A program made the position numbers and the translations under genes. Positions 1 through 9,200 of a DNA stretch of 64,000 nucleotides are shown piece after piece; the first letter of the stretch is position 1, and each line of letters begins with the position of its first letter. The stretch is from NCBI RefSeq assembly GCF_900112355.1, contig NZ_FOLM01000012.1, positions 1 to 64,000 of the forward strand. The letters are read 5' to 3'. Under the pieces are notes generated by a model. That model was not told the DNA's origin and searched no databases. It saw only the letters and a program-made list of their open reading frames with translations. The stretch comes from Streptomyces aidingensis. Its GTDB lineage: Bacteria > Actinomycetota > Actinomycetes > Streptomycetales > Streptomycetaceae.

Positions 1-425
1 TCGATCTCCCGGATCTGACGGGCGAGGTCGTCGGTCTGCGCCCGCAGGTCCGCCACGGGCAGAGCGGCGAGCATCATCAGTTCGGACCGCATCTGCCGGC
101 CGAAGCCGCGTTCCCCTTTCCCGGCGGCGGCGTCCGCGGCGGCCGTGAGAACGGAGTGGCGCAGCCGCAGGACGTCCCGGCGGGCCAGCGCGTCGGTGAG
201 CGTGCCGCCCTCGGCCAGCTCGACTGCGGCGTTGGTCCGGTTGATCCGGCGGATGAGCGACTCCAGCTGGTCGAGGACCTCGCCGGCTTCGCTCAGCAGC
301 TGCGCGGCGTCTTCGGCGGGCGTCTCACCCTCCTGATAGCGGGCGGCGCCCACGATGCGTGAGCGCAGCTGCTCCACTCGCCGGGTCGCGTCCGCGCGCA
401 GCGCCAGTGCTTCGGCCAGCTTCAC
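1..425 (-). CDS. DIP1984 family protein (partial, C-terminus beyond window edge)
   Basis: This is a small, mostly helical protein of unknown biochemical role. The reading frame runs leftward from a GTG at 425 (GTG-AAG-CTG) and is still open at base 1, so about 141 residues are visible and the C-terminus is missing. The N-terminus MKLAEALALRAD, the motif LIRRINRTNAA and the stretch LARRDVLRLRHSVL match what I know of the DIP1984 family, which is common in actinobacteria. Charged heptad-like helices suggest a coiled coil. No catalytic motif is visible. A GGAGGG ribosome site lies just upstream of the GTG. The family assignment is from recognised motifs only. Confidence 0.8.
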   Translation of the reverse strand, partial: MKLAEALALRADATRRVEQLRSRIVGAARYQEGETPAEDAAQLLSEAGEVLDQLESLIRRINRTNAAVELAEGGTLTDALARRDVLRLRHSVLTAAADAAAGKGERGFGRQMRSELMMLAALPVADLRAQTDDLARQIREI

Positions 426-773
426 GATCCCCCTCCTTCAGCTCTACGACCTCCAGGGCAGGTATGGAACGTAGCGCAAGAAGTTGTCGGTGCCTTCCTG
501 CTGGGCGCAGCTCACCGACGTATCGGCCGGTCGTCTACTGCTGTGGTGCGTCGCGTGGTGCCCGGGTGCACGGCGTGGCCGCGTATCCTGCGCGGCATCT
601 TGCACCGGCTGTTCGTGGAGCCCGACCGGGAACCGGACGGGCTCCGCTTCGCGGTCCGGCAGCACGGCCGGCTCCTGCTGCTCGAGACGCTGCGCGGCCA
701 TGTCGGCCAGGCCGAGCTGCCCTCGGGACGGCTCCGGCTGCGGCCGGCCCTCGGCCTCATGCACGCCCGGCCG
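426..773. other. Intergenic stretch with no convincing gene
   Basis: About 350 bases lie between the DIP1984-family start and the 3' end of the FMN reductase. Short open frames exist on both strands, but none has a recognisable domain or a good ribosome site. A plus-strand stretch around 600-790 has protein-like composition and could be a decayed gene fragment, which cannot be shown from sequence alone. Confidence 0.4.
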
Positions 774-1385
774 TCACGGCCGTGCCCGGGTCGTGAGCAG
801 ATTTGTGACGTCGGTGATGGCCGTCTCAATCCGCCCGTAGACGCGGGGGTTGAGCAGGGTGGTGCCGTCGAAGTCGCCTGATGAGGCGAAGACGGCCACC
901 GGGACGGTGAGCGACTGGAAGAACCCGAACAGGGGTCGCAGGGCGTGCTCCAGGACCAGCGCGTGGTGGTCTCCGCCGCCGGTGGCGGCGAGGAAGACCG
1001 GCTTGTTCGCGAGTGCGTACTGGTCGACGAGGTCGAAGAAGTGCTTGAACATGCCGGTGTACGAGCCGCGGAACACCGGTGTGGCCGCGATCAGCAGATC
1101 GGCCTGCCGCAGCACGGACTCGATCTGTGGAGCGATCCCCTCACGCTCGACGGCGCCGGTGAATCCGGGGCCGAGCCGGTAGACGTCGATCCGGGTTTCG
1201 TCGACCGTGACCGCACGGTCGGCGAGCGCGCTGCTCAGGGTCCGCAGGACGACATCGGCCAGGCCCATGGTCTTGGACTTCGCGCTCGGGCTGCCGTTGA
1301 CGACGACGACACGCAGCGTGCGGCGGGGCACGCCGTCGCCCGGGGTGACGGAGAGGGCGGGAGGTGCTTCGGGCGAGACGGTCAC
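774..1385 (-). CDS. LLM-partnered NAD(P)H-dependent FMN reductase, CE1759 type
   Basis: The 203-residue flavodoxin-fold reductase probably uses NAD(P)H to reduce FMN and passes it to the adjacent luciferase-like monooxygenase. Visible evidence is the flavin phosphate loop VVVVNGSPSAKSKT near residues 26-39 and TPVFRGSYTGMFKHFFD near the middle, typical of MsuE/SsuE-like FMN reductases. The GTG start overlaps the stop of the upstream monooxygenase by 4 nt (GTGA), so the two are translationally coupled. Members of this reductase family usually sit next to a CE1758-type monooxygenase, as here. The substrate of the pair is not deducible. Confidence 0.88.
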   Translation of the reverse strand: MTVSPEAPPALSVTPGDGVPRRTLRVVVVNGSPSAKSKTMGLADVVLRTLSSALADRAVTVDETRIDVYRLGPGFTGAVEREGIAPQIESVLRQADLLIAATPVFRGSYTGMFKHFFDLVDQYALANKPVFLAATGGGDHHALVLEHALRPLFGFFQSLTVPVAVFASSGDFDGTTLLNPRVYGRIETAITDVTNLLTTRARP

Positions 1386-2485
1386 GCCACCTTCTCCTTC
1401 CGTGCGGCCACCTCACGGCGCACCACGGGGGCCACCTCTGTGCCGAGGAGTCCGATGGCCTCGAGCACGTGCTTCTGCGGCATTCCGCCGAAGCCGATCT
1501 GGACGAGGGCACGGTCCAGGCCGTAGATCTCGTGGTAGGCCAGCAGCTTGTCGATGACCTCCTGCGGGCTGCCGACCACGAGTCCGGCGTTCGGAGACGT
1601 CTGGGCGTCGAACGCGGCCCGGGGCATCCGGAAACCGTGGCCTCGTTGGTGGTTGTTCTCCCTCATGCCCTGTGCGAAGTACGGGTACATCGTGTCGCGG
1701 GCGCCCTGGCTGGTGCGGGCGACGTAGCCGTGGAGATTGATGCTGGTCCGCAGGGCTGCCGGGTCGTGCCCAGCCTGCTGGGCGGCGGCACGGTACAGCT
1801 CCAGCGTCTGCTCGTGGAAGGTGATGGGTCCGAGCAGCAGGGCCATGGCCATGGGCAATCCGAGCCGTCCGGTGCCGACCGCGGACGCCGGCGTGCCGCC
1901 CACGCCGACCCAGATCGGCAGCTCGTCCTGGAGTGCGCGGGGGCCGATGTCAGCGTTCTCCAGTGCCGGGCGGAACCGGCCGTTCCAGGTGAGGGGGTTC
2001 TGTGCGCGGATCTTGAGCAGCAGGCCGAGCTTCTCCCGGAACAGGTCGGCGTAGTCCTGCAGGTCGTATCCGAACAGCGGGAACGACTCGGTGTAGGACC
2101 CGCGGCCCGCGATGATCTCGGCCCGGCCGCCGGAGAACTGGTCGAGCGTGGCGAACTGTTCCCACACGCGGACCGGGTCTTCGGAGCTGAGCACGGTGAC
2201 CGAGCTGGTGAGCCGGATGTTCTCGGTTGCCTCGGCGGCCGCTGCCAGGACCATCGCCGGGGCCGACCCGACGAAGTCGGTGCGGTGGTGCTCGCCGACC
2301 GCGAACAGGTCGAGACCGGCCTGGTCGGCGAGCCGGGCCTGCTCGATGGTCTCCCGGGCGCGCTGCTGCGGGGAGGGGAGTGCACCTGTGTGCGGGTCCT
2401 CGGTGATCTCGACGAATGTCATGAAGCCGATCTCGAACGGCGACCGCTGCTTGAGCCCGGCGGTGCTGTCGGCGGTTGTGCTCAT
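1382..2485 (-). CDS. Luciferase-like FMN-dependent monooxygenase, CE1758 type
   Basis: A 367-residue bacterial luciferase-like (LLM class) flavin-dependent monooxygenase, cytosolic. The start MSTTADSTAG is preceded by a purine-rich AAGGAA ribosome site. The TIM-barrel signature is visible: GFMTFVEITEDPHTG near residues 20-34, LFAVGEHHRTDF, LTSSVTVLSSEDPVRVWEQ and IIAGRGSYTESFPLFG. It is the first gene of a two-gene operon with the FMN reductase downstream and is divergent from a MarR regulator, which suggests control by that regulator. Such pairs oxidise small organic or sulfur compounds. The specific substrate is unknown. Confidence 0.9.
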   Translation of the reverse strand: MSTTADSTAGLKQRSPFEIGFMTFVEITEDPHTGALPSPQQRARETIEQARLADQAGLDLFAVGEHHRTDFVGSAPAMVLAAAAEATENIRLTSSVTVLSSEDPVRVWEQFATLDQFSGGRAEIIAGRGSYTESFPLFGYDLQDYADLFREKLGLLLKIRAQNPLTWNGRFRPALENADIGPRALQDELPIWVGVGGTPASAVGTGRLGLPMAMALLLGPITFHEQTLELYRAAAQQAGHDPAALRTSINLHGYVARTSQGARDTMYPYFAQGMRENNHQRGHGFRMPRAAFDAQTSPNAGLVVGSPQEVIDKLLAYHEIYGLDRALVQIGFGGMPQKHVLEAIGLLGTEVAPVVRREVAARKEKVA

Positions 2486-2573
2486 GGTGGTGGGTTCCTT
2501 CCGGGGGTCGTGGAGTGTGTGGGCCGGCCCGACGCACGTGGGGTCCGGAGACGGTGTGGCGATCCGGATAACC

Positions 2574-2617
2574 TGCCTGCGCAGGCAGATATACCCGCGG
2601 TGTCGCTGTCTGCGCAG
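2574..2617. promoter_or_regulatory. Candidate MarR operator: two CTGCGCAG palindromes
   Basis: The divergent region holds a perfect 14-bp palindrome TGCCTGCGCAGGCA at 2574-2587. A second CTGCGCAG at 2610-2617 lies exactly 33 bp (about three helical turns) after the CTGCGCAG core of the first. This placement between a marR-type gene and its likely target operon is typical of autoregulated MarR operators. Binding is inferred. Confidence 0.5.
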
Positions 2618-2652
2618 TCATGTTCCGGGAGCGGCGAAACCGGGCGTCGCGG

Positions 2653-2658
2653 TAGTGT
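2653..2658 (+). promoter_or_regulatory. Candidate -10 box (TAGTGT) of a leaderless marR transcript
   Basis: TAGTGT fits the actinomycete -10 pattern TANNNT and ends 6 nt before the ATG at 2665. There is no good Shine-Dalgarno sequence in front of that ATG, so the mRNA is probably leaderless. Confidence 0.4.
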
Positions 2659-2664
2659 TCGGGG

Positions 2665-3120
2665 ATGGCGACACCGCGTCTGACCGAGCTCGAGGACGAG
2701 GCATGGGCGGGCTTTCTCCACGCGCACGACCGCATCTGGCGGGAGGTGGAGGCCGGGCTCCTGCCACTGGACGTGACCATGGCGGAGTACAGCGCCCTGT
2801 CCTTGCTCGGCCGGGCCGGTCGCACGGGCATGCGCATGTCGGAGCTGGCCAAGCGCCGCGTGATGTCGACGGGCGGCTTCACCCGGATGGCGGACCGGCT
2901 CGAGCGCCGCGGACTCATCGAGCGCCGGCGAGCCGCGGAGGACGGGCGCGGCTATGTCGCCGTCCTGACGAGTGAGGGGCGGACACTCCTGCGCAAGGCG
3001 TGGCGGCAGCAGTACAGCGACCTGCGCCGTCTCTTCTTCGACCGGTTGGACGACGACGACCTGCGCGACCTGGCCCGCGTCTGGTCACGGCTCGCCCCGG
3101 AGGGCGACGGCGACCGGTGA
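2665..3120 (+). CDS. MarR family transcriptional regulator
   Basis: A 151-residue winged-helix regulator. The MarR core is clear: TMAEYSALSLLGRAG, then the recognition-helix region MRMSELAKRRVMSTGGFTRM, followed by the wing DRLERRGLIERRRAAEDGRG. The C-terminal helices look like the usual dimerisation region. The gene is divergent from the flavin monooxygenase operon and is probably its regulator, responding to a small ligand. The ATG at 2665 appears leaderless. The family assignment is secure; target and ligand are inferred from position only. Confidence 0.9.
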   Translation: MATPRLTELEDEAWAGFLHAHDRIWREVEAGLLPLDVTMAEYSALSLLGRAGRTGMRMSELAKRRVMSTGGFTRMADRLERRGLIERRRAAEDGRGYVAVLTSEGRTLLRKAWRQQYSDLRRLFFDRLDDDDLRDLARVWSRLAPEGDGDR

Positions 3121-3469
3121 CCGGTGACCCACGGCGCCAGGGCCGGCCAGGACCGCAGGGCGATCTCGGCCACCTGCCGCAGGCCCGGCTGTGCAGCGCC
3201 CCCGGCCGCCCGGACCGCGAGGCCGTTTGCGGCCGGCAGGAGGCAGCGGGGGGGCAGCCCGGGCTCCGTGTCCGGGAAGGCCGCCGTCCCGCCGGCGTGC
3301 AGCACGACCCGGACCGGGCGTCCGACGAACCCGGCGGAGACGGAAGCCTTGTTGATCCGCATGGCGGTCCGGGCGCACCGGCCGGCCCTGGGGCGGACCG
3401 GCGGCCGTCCCGGACTCGCCCGCCGGGTGAGGTTGCCGGCGGCCGACGGCCGTGGCTAGCCTGCCGGGC
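3121..3469. other. Intergenic stretch with no convincing gene
   Basis: About 350 bases separate the marR stop from the ACT-domain gene. A minus-strand open frame (2952-3362) crosses into the marR gene and has no recognisable domain or ribosome site. A TAGCCT box at 3457-3462 lies 7 nt before the ATG at 3470 and is a plausible leaderless promoter element for the next gene. Confidence 0.4.
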
Positions 3470-3868
3470 ATGCCGGGCGAGAGCGACCTGCGGAAACTGC
3501 TGAGCGGGATGCGCCCGCAGCTGCACCCCGGCCGTTATGTCTTCGCCACCGTTCCCGGCGGCGTGCCGCCCGGCGTCACCCCGGTGGTCACGGTGGCCGA
3601 GGAGGAGGGGCTCACCCTGGTCGTGCCGGCGGCTCAGGCGGAGGCGGCGGGGCTGGCCCACGAGTACGACGCCGGATGGATCACGCTGCGGGTGCATTCC
3701 GCCCTGGCGGCGGTCGGTCTCACCGCGGCCGTGGCCCGGCGGCTCGCCGACGCCGGCCTGAGCTGCAATGTCGTCGCCGGTTTCCACCACGACCATCTCT
3801 TCGTCCCGTACCACCGTGCGGCCGAGGCGGCGGCGCTGCTGGAGGACCTGGCCCGCCGGCCGGTCTGA
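3470..3868 (+). CDS. ACT domain-containing protein
   Basis: A small cytosolic protein of 132 residues from the chosen ATG (MPGESDLRKLL). It contains ACT-domain-like segments: WITLRVHSALAAVGLTAAVARRL, then a glycine/cysteine strand GLSCNVVAGFHHDHLFVPY. Stand-alone ACT proteins of this type bind small ligands such as amino acids, but none has an obvious catalytic site. An in-frame upstream start at 3452 exists, but TAGCCT at 3457-3462 spaced 7 nt from the ATG at 3470 favours a leaderless mRNA. No operon partner is evident. Confidence 0.75.
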   Translation: MPGESDLRKLLSGMRPQLHPGRYVFATVPGGVPPGVTPVVTVAEEEGLTLVVPAAQAEAAGLAHEYDAGWITLRVHSALAAVGLTAAVARRLADAGLSCNVVAGFHHDHLFVPYHRAAEAAALLEDLARRPV

Positions 3869-3945
3869 CCGGGCGGAGCCGCCCCGCGGGTCCGCCGGTG
3901 CAGCGGCCGGTGTGGCAGATCGTGGCCATCGCGAGAGTCTAGTTC

Positions 3946-3967
3946 TGTACGTTATTGTGTACGTTAT
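3946..3967 (+). promoter_or_regulatory. Candidate YefM operator and leaderless promoter
   Basis: The decamer TGTACGTTAT occurs at 3946-3955 and again at 3958-3967, a 12-bp phase. Between them TATTGT (3953-3958) matches TANNNT and ends 7 nt before the ATG at 3966. A TGTAC-containing repeat fits the known TGTACA-type operators of YefM antitoxins, so the operator and the promoter appear to overlap, as expected for autorepression. Confidence 0.5.
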
Positions 3968-4247
3968 GAAGATGATGAGCGTCACCGAACTGCGCGCTGC
4001 ACTCGCCGACGCTCTCGACGCGGTCGAGAACGACGCCGAGGAACTCGTGATCACCCGGGCCGGCCACGAGCCCATGGTGGTCGTTTCGCTCGCCGAGTAC
4101 GAGGCGCTCAAGGAGACCGATTACCTCCTGCGGTCGCCGGCGATGGCGGAGCGGCTGCGCAGGTCGATCGAGCAGGACCGGGCGGGGCGGGGTACGGTCC
4201 GCGAGCTGGTGGACCCGGACGATGAGTCGGGGCGGGGCGCTGCGTGA
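3966..4247 (+). CDS. yefM: Type II antitoxin, Phd/YefM family
   Basis: A 93-residue antitoxin that would bind and neutralise the YoeB-type toxin encoded next and repress its own promoter. The N-terminus MKMMSVTELRAALADALDAV and the motif ELVITRAGHEPMVVVSLAEY are the classic Phd/YefM DNA-binding fold. The acidic, disordered C-terminus ending ELVDPDDESGRGAA is the usual toxin-wrapping tail. The toxin start GTG overlaps this gene's stop by 4 nt (GTGA). A longer in-frame extension upstream to 3768 is not supported, since ATG 3966 has the promoter-like element directly in front. Confidence 0.92.
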   Translation: MKMMSVTELRAALADALDAVENDAEELVITRAGHEPMVVVSLAEYEALKETDYLLRSPAMAERLRRSIEQDRAGRGTVRELVDPDDESGRGAA

Positions 4248-4507
4248 AGGTTCTCTTCGTCGAGGACGGCTGGAGCGACTACCTCTGGTGGCAGGCGAAT
4301 GACCGCAAGCTGCTGAAGCGGATCAACCAGCTCATCGCCGACATCGACCGCAACGGCCACGAGGGGATTGGCAAGCCCGAACCACTGCGGAACGATCTGG
4401 CGGGTTACTGGTCGCGGAGGATCAACTCCGAACACCGGCTGGTGTACCGCATCGACGAGGACGATCTCATTCACGTGGTCGCCTGTCGCTTCCACTACGA
4501 ACGATGA
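4244..4507 (+). CDS. yoeB: Type II toxin, Txe/YoeB family mRNA interferase
   Basis: An 87-residue RelE-superfamily endoribonuclease predicted to cleave mRNA on the ribosome. The full family length is present. Diagnostic segments are WWQANDRKLLKRINQLIADI, the central GIGKPEPLRNDLAGYWSRRI and the end HRLVYRIDEDDLIHVVACRFHYER. The terminal RFHY carries the conserved His and Tyr of YoeB. It is translated from a GTG overlapping the antitoxin stop. The gene appears intact, so the module should be functional. Confidence 0.93.
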   Translation: MKVLFVEDGWSDYLWWQANDRKLLKRINQLIADIDRNGHEGIGKPEPLRNDLAGYWSRRINSEHRLVYRIDEDDLIHVVACRFHYER

Positions 4508-4753
4508 ATCGTCGTACGGTTTCCCGACGACCGGTTCTCATTGGCTGGGGTGCTGCGGCGCGAGTCGCCTTGCGCTTCGCTTGGATGCATGTCGCGACTG
4601 GACAATGGTCCCCCCGGCAAGGGGTGGATCGCGGAGCCTGCTCCGGTACCGGACGCAGGCGTCATGGATGACAGTGAACGCCACGGGACCAGATCAGTCG
4701 CTTCGCCCGTAGCGGGCAGCAGGAGCCGTCCGGCAACTGTCGGTTGCCGTCGG

Positions 4754-5932
4754 CTACGGGCGGAGCTGGACCAGGGCGTGGCTGCCGCTGGTGCGCCAGG
4801 GTTCGCCGCTTTCCTCCAGCTTGGTCAGGGTGGTGGGGGTCAGGCCGGTGATGACGTCGGATTTCAGGGTGCGCAGTGCCGCGACGGCGGTGGGGAAGTA
4901 AGCGGTGAGGCCGGTGAAGGAGGAGGTGGCCGGCCAGAGCCGGTCTTCCACCAGCCTGCGGTAGTTGAGGTCGCCCTTGAGCAGGGTGAGGTCGCAGGCG
5001 GCCAGATCCTGCCGCAGGTCCTCGGGCATCTCGCGGAAGGGGAGCGGTGCGCAGAAGAAGTCGTGGGCGCGGACGTCGAGCCTCCCCATGCTCATGGCGT
5101 CCCACAGGCGTCGGCCGGTGTCACGGGCCGGGCCGGTGGCTCGGCGGAGGCGGCGCAGGCAGGCGAGGACATCGGCGAGTGTGGCGTCGGAGACGTAGTA
5201 GGGATACGGCTTGACGTGCAGGGTCACGTGCCGGGCGAGTTGGTGGTGCAGGAGGTGGTCGATCAGGATCAGGTCGGGCAGCAGCTCGCGTCCGGCGTTG
5301 TCGGCGATGACGGCCAGCCTGGCGGGTGCGGTCTCGTCCAGGAGGGACCACAGGGCGGCGCTGTCGTCGGCGACGAGTTGCTCGGAAGCCCCGGTGGAGG
5401 GGTCTTCGGCGGTGAGGCGGAAGCTGAGGTCGGCGCGGTTGCCCCACAGGGAGGCGTGCAGCAACGCCTGGGCTGCCTGGTGCTGGGGGAGGCCGTCCAG
5501 GTTGTCGAGGGCGGCCAGTTCCTGATCGACGGGGTCGCTGTCCAGCTCGGCCTGCTTGACCGGTGCGAAGGGGTCGATGCCGCGCCAGGGGCCGGGCTCG
5601 AAGTAGCCCACAGCCTGGAGGAGCTTGCGGTAGAAGAAGCTTTCGGCCCACAGGAAGGGCACGTCCAGCCAGCGGCGGCCGAGGTGGCCGCGGTCCCAGG
5701 CCGCCCACTGTGCGGCGTCGTGGGCGGACTCCGGCAGGGGTTCGATGGTGCCGGTGGTGATCTCCTCCAGCAGCGCGTCGAGAGCGCGACGCTGCCCGGG
5801 GGAGTAGGGGTGGGCGTCGCGGACCTGTTCGATCAGCGCCGGGTGGCGCTTCTCCAGCACGCCCCGGGCGAAGCTGCCCGGGACATTGCCGAGGATCACC
5901 GGGGCCGGGCCGGCATTACTCACAACTTCCAC
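4754..5932 (-). CDS. DUF89 / ARMT1-like damage-control phosphatase family protein
   Basis: A 392-residue cytosolic protein of the DUF89 family. Known members are metal-dependent phosphatases acting on damaged or surplus phosphometabolites, and ARMT1 was also described as a carboxyl methyltransferase. Visible signatures are the Asp/Asn metal-site segment VIADNAGRELLPDLILIDHL in the middle and LLKGDLNYRRLVED toward the C-terminus, both characteristic. The length fits the family. The ATG at 5932 (MEVVSNAGPAP) begins the conserved region closely. It is transcribed alone, and the intergenic region upstream is shared with the CHAT gene. The substrate is unknown. Confidence 0.85.
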   Translation of the reverse strand: MEVVSNAGPAPVILGNVPGSFARGVLEKRHPALIEQVRDAHPYSPGQRRALDALLEEITTGTIEPLPESAHDAAQWAAWDRGHLGRRWLDVPFLWAESFFYRKLLQAVGYFEPGPWRGIDPFAPVKQAELDSDPVDQELAALDNLDGLPQHQAAQALLHASLWGNRADLSFRLTAEDPSTGASEQLVADDSAALWSLLDETAPARLAVIADNAGRELLPDLILIDHLLHHQLARHVTLHVKPYPYYVSDATLADVLACLRRLRRATGPARDTGRRLWDAMSMGRLDVRAHDFFCAPLPFREMPEDLRQDLAACDLTLLKGDLNYRRLVEDRLWPATSSFTGLTAYFPTAVAALRTLKSDVITGLTPTTLTKLEESGEPWRTSGSHALVQLRP

Positions 5933-6129
5933 GCTGGTGTGACTCCTGTTCCGGAGGGCTGGAAGGCGGGCGTTGTCCGCTGCGAGGTTAGAGGGCGCGG
6001 ATCGTGATCACGCCGGGCAGGGGGGCAGGGGCAGGCGTGGAGGTGCGCGGGGGCCGGCCGGCGGGCGCCCATCGTGCCGGCCGGGTCAGCCGGCCGGCCC
6101 TGCGGCGCCGCGGGCGGGAAGCGGGCGGC

Positions 6130-6158
6130 TTCCGGTGGGTTTTCGGGCGATCTCCGGG
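6130..6158 (+). promoter_or_regulatory. Two-part upstream motif shared with the radical-SAM promoter region
   Basis: TTCCGGTGG at 6130-6138 is followed by CGGGCGATCTCCGGG at 6144-6158, about 70 bp before the CHAT gene start. The same two blocks, with one mismatch in 15, occur in front of the radical-SAM gene at 18567-18606. This suggests a common regulator or promoter type for both parts of the island. It is seen in sequence; the function is inferred. Confidence 0.45.
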
Positions 6159-6230
6159 AACGCCGGTATGCGCGGCCCGTTCCGGAGCACCATGGGCGGC
6201 AGGAGGCGCGGGAACCGGGAGGGAGCTGCC

Positions 6231-9200
6231 GTGGCGGAGCGGGCCGAGGAGATCCTGGCACGGGCCGGCCGGCTGCTGCCGGCCGAGGAGACCGGGCAGG
6301 TTCCGACGACCCGGCAGGAACTGGCACGGCTGATGCCGGATGTGGTCCGGGAGCTGTCGGAGCTGGAGGCGGCGCTGTCGCCGGACGACCCGTCGGGGCC
6401 GGTGCTCCGGGCCCGGCTGGGCGGCCTGCACGCGTTGCTGAGTCTCACCGGCCCCGGCACGGAGGAGAACCGCGCCGAGGGGGTGCGGCTGCTGCGCGCG
6501 GCTCGCGCCGGGCTGCCGCCGGACACCTGGGAGGCGCGTCGCGCCGCGGTCGCGCTGGCGCTGCTGCTGGTCCCGATGCCCCCGATGACGCAGGACGGAA
6601 AACCCCCCGCCTTTCCGGAACTGTTCGCCTGGGCCGCACGCAACGACTTCTCCTCCGAGCCGCTCCAGGCGGACATGAAGGAGGCCGGGGACATCTTCGC
6701 GGAACTCTCGGCGGTCCACCTGCCGGGGCCGCTGGCCGTCCAGGTCGCGCAGATCTCGTCGGCGACGGCCTTCTTCCGGCAGGCCGCGGCGGCACGCGAC
6801 TACAACGGGCTCTTCGACATGGCCGGGCGGATACTGCCCGATGTGGTGGCGGACCCGGCGCAGCGGGAGCAGCTCGGCGCCCTGCTGCACGTCGCGCGTA
6901 CGCTGCCGCAGCCGGAGCCCGGCACGGCGGCGTCCGCGGAGCCGCCGCCCGGCACCGGCCCGGCCGAGCAGGAGTCCGAGGAACGCGTGGCCGCCATGGT
7001 GCGGTTGATGGTGGAGATGGCGGTGCCCGGGGCGCTGGGCGCGGACGGTCTCGCCGAACACCTGCGGCTGCTGGAGGCGCCGCGCCGGCACGCTCCGCCC
7101 GGCGCCGGGACGGCGGCCGACGATGCCTTCAAGGCCGGCCTGGCCCATATGGTTCTCGCCCTCCGCACCGGCGATCCCGAACGCGTGGTGGACGCCGCCG
7201 AGCGGCTGCGCGTCGCGGTGGCGGGACTGCCGCCCGGGGACGGCACCCGGCAGATGGTGGAACGCATGTCCCCGGCACTCCAGTTGCTCAGCGGACGGTC
7301 CCGCGGCAGCCGGGAGGCGGACGAGCGCGCGAGCCGGCTGCTCGCCGAGCTCGACCCCGGCCCGCTCACCGACCCGGAGCGGTTCCGGCAGGGCCCGCTG
7401 GAACAGGTCCGGATGCTGCTGCGGCTGCTGCTGCTCCTGGAGCGGCTCGCCGCCCAGGACGCGCCCGGCCGGGAGGAGCTGGAGGCGATCACCGAGGAAC
7501 TGCTGTTCGTCGTCCAGCGGTCCCGCGAGGACGACGAGTGGTACGGGCTCGCGGTGCTGATCCTCGGCATGGCCCTGCTGGTCGATGCCAGGTCCACCGG
7601 CTCGCTGTCCGCGCTGCGCCGCGGGGCCCGGTATCTGTCGCTGGCCGCCGACCACCCGGGCGCTCCCTACTACCGGCGGGTGCTGGCGGTGGTCAGACTG
7701 CCCCTGCTGGCCCTGACCGCGACGCTGGAGCGGGACCCGGACCAGATCATGACGGCCGTGCACGAGGCCCGGGCGGCGCTGCCGGAGACCGAGCTGGTGG
7801 TGAACGAGCGGGCGCGGACCCGCTGGGCGATCGCCATGCTGCTGGAGGCCGCCCACCGCCTCACCCGCGAGCCGGCCCGGCTGGACGAGGCGATAGCCGA
7901 GCTGGAGGCCGGCCGGGCCGAACTGGCGGCCGGTGTGGACCCGGAGACCTCGCGCGGGCTGCTGTGGCAGCTTGCCCGCAGCCGCGGCGAGCGGGCGGCG
8001 GCGGGCGGGCCCGGCGCGGCGGCGGACCGGGCGGCGGCCATCGGCACCGGTCTGGACTGCCTGCGGCTCACCGGGGAGGCGGTGCTGCTCCAGCTCGGTG
8101 CCGAGCACGGTCTGCGCACCGCCACGGACGGGGCGGGGGACGGTCTGCGGGTCGCCGCCTGGGCCGCGACGCGGGCCGGCACCGGGGACGGTGCCGCGGA
8201 CCCGGCGGCGGGGGAGACGAGGGACGTGCTGGAGGCGCTGGAGCTGAGCCGGGCGCTGGTGCTGAAGGCCGCCGCCACCTCGGTCGGCGTCCCGGAGCAG
8301 CTTGCCGCGCTCGGCCATGCGGAACTGGCCCGGGAGTGGCGGCGGACGGTGCCGGACACCGGGCAGCGGAACGAACCCCTGCTCAGTGACCCGGCGCGGG
8401 TCACCGAGATCCCCGGCACTCTCCGGCGACGGGCCCTGGACGTGCTGCGGGGCGCCCCGGGCCCGGACGGCGCGCCCCGCCCGCTGCTGCGGGTACCGGA
8501 CGCCGCGGAGCTGCTGCGCGGGCTGCGCGACAGCGGCGCGGACGCGCTGGCGTACCTGGTGCCGGGCCCGGAGCCGCAGCATGACGGGGCGGGCGGTGAC
8601 GGCTTCGCCCTGGTGCTGGACGGCGGGTCCGGGGAGTGCACGGTGCTGCCGCTGCCGGGGCTGTCCCCGGCGGGTCGTGCCCCGCTGGCCCGCTACCTCG
8701 ACGCGTCGGCGGCCCGCTCGGCGCTGCGGCGGAAGCGGCCGGCCGGTGGCCTCGATGCGCGGGAGGCGGCGCATGCCGTGCGGGCCGTGCAGGCCGTGCA
8801 GGCCGCGGAGATGCGGTGGCGTTCGGCACTGGAGGCACTGTGCGACTGGGCCGGGCCGGCCGCGCTGGCGCCGCTGCTGGACCATGTCGGCCGGGAGCGC
8901 GGCGACGCCCCGGGCCCGCCGCGGCTGGTGCTGGTGCCCTGCGGCAACCTCGGCGTCGTCCCCTGGCACGCCGCCCGGCTCCCGGCCGGCCCGGCCGCCC
9001 GGGCAGCGCGGCGGTACGCCGTCCAGGAGGCGGTGCTCAGCTATGCGGCCTCGGGGGCGGAGTTCCTGCGGGCGGCGGCGCGCGGGCGCATGCCGCTGCG
9101 GTCGTGCCCCGTGCTGGTGACCGACCCCCGGCTGAACCTGGTCCGGGCGGAGGACGAGGTGCTGGCGCTGCACCGCCTGTGCTACCCGGACGCGCGGGTG

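Noticed and set aside
2952..3362. Minus-strand open frame overlapping the marR 3' end
   Set aside because: No domain, no ribosome site, and it crosses into a well-supported gene. A decayed gene cannot be excluded.
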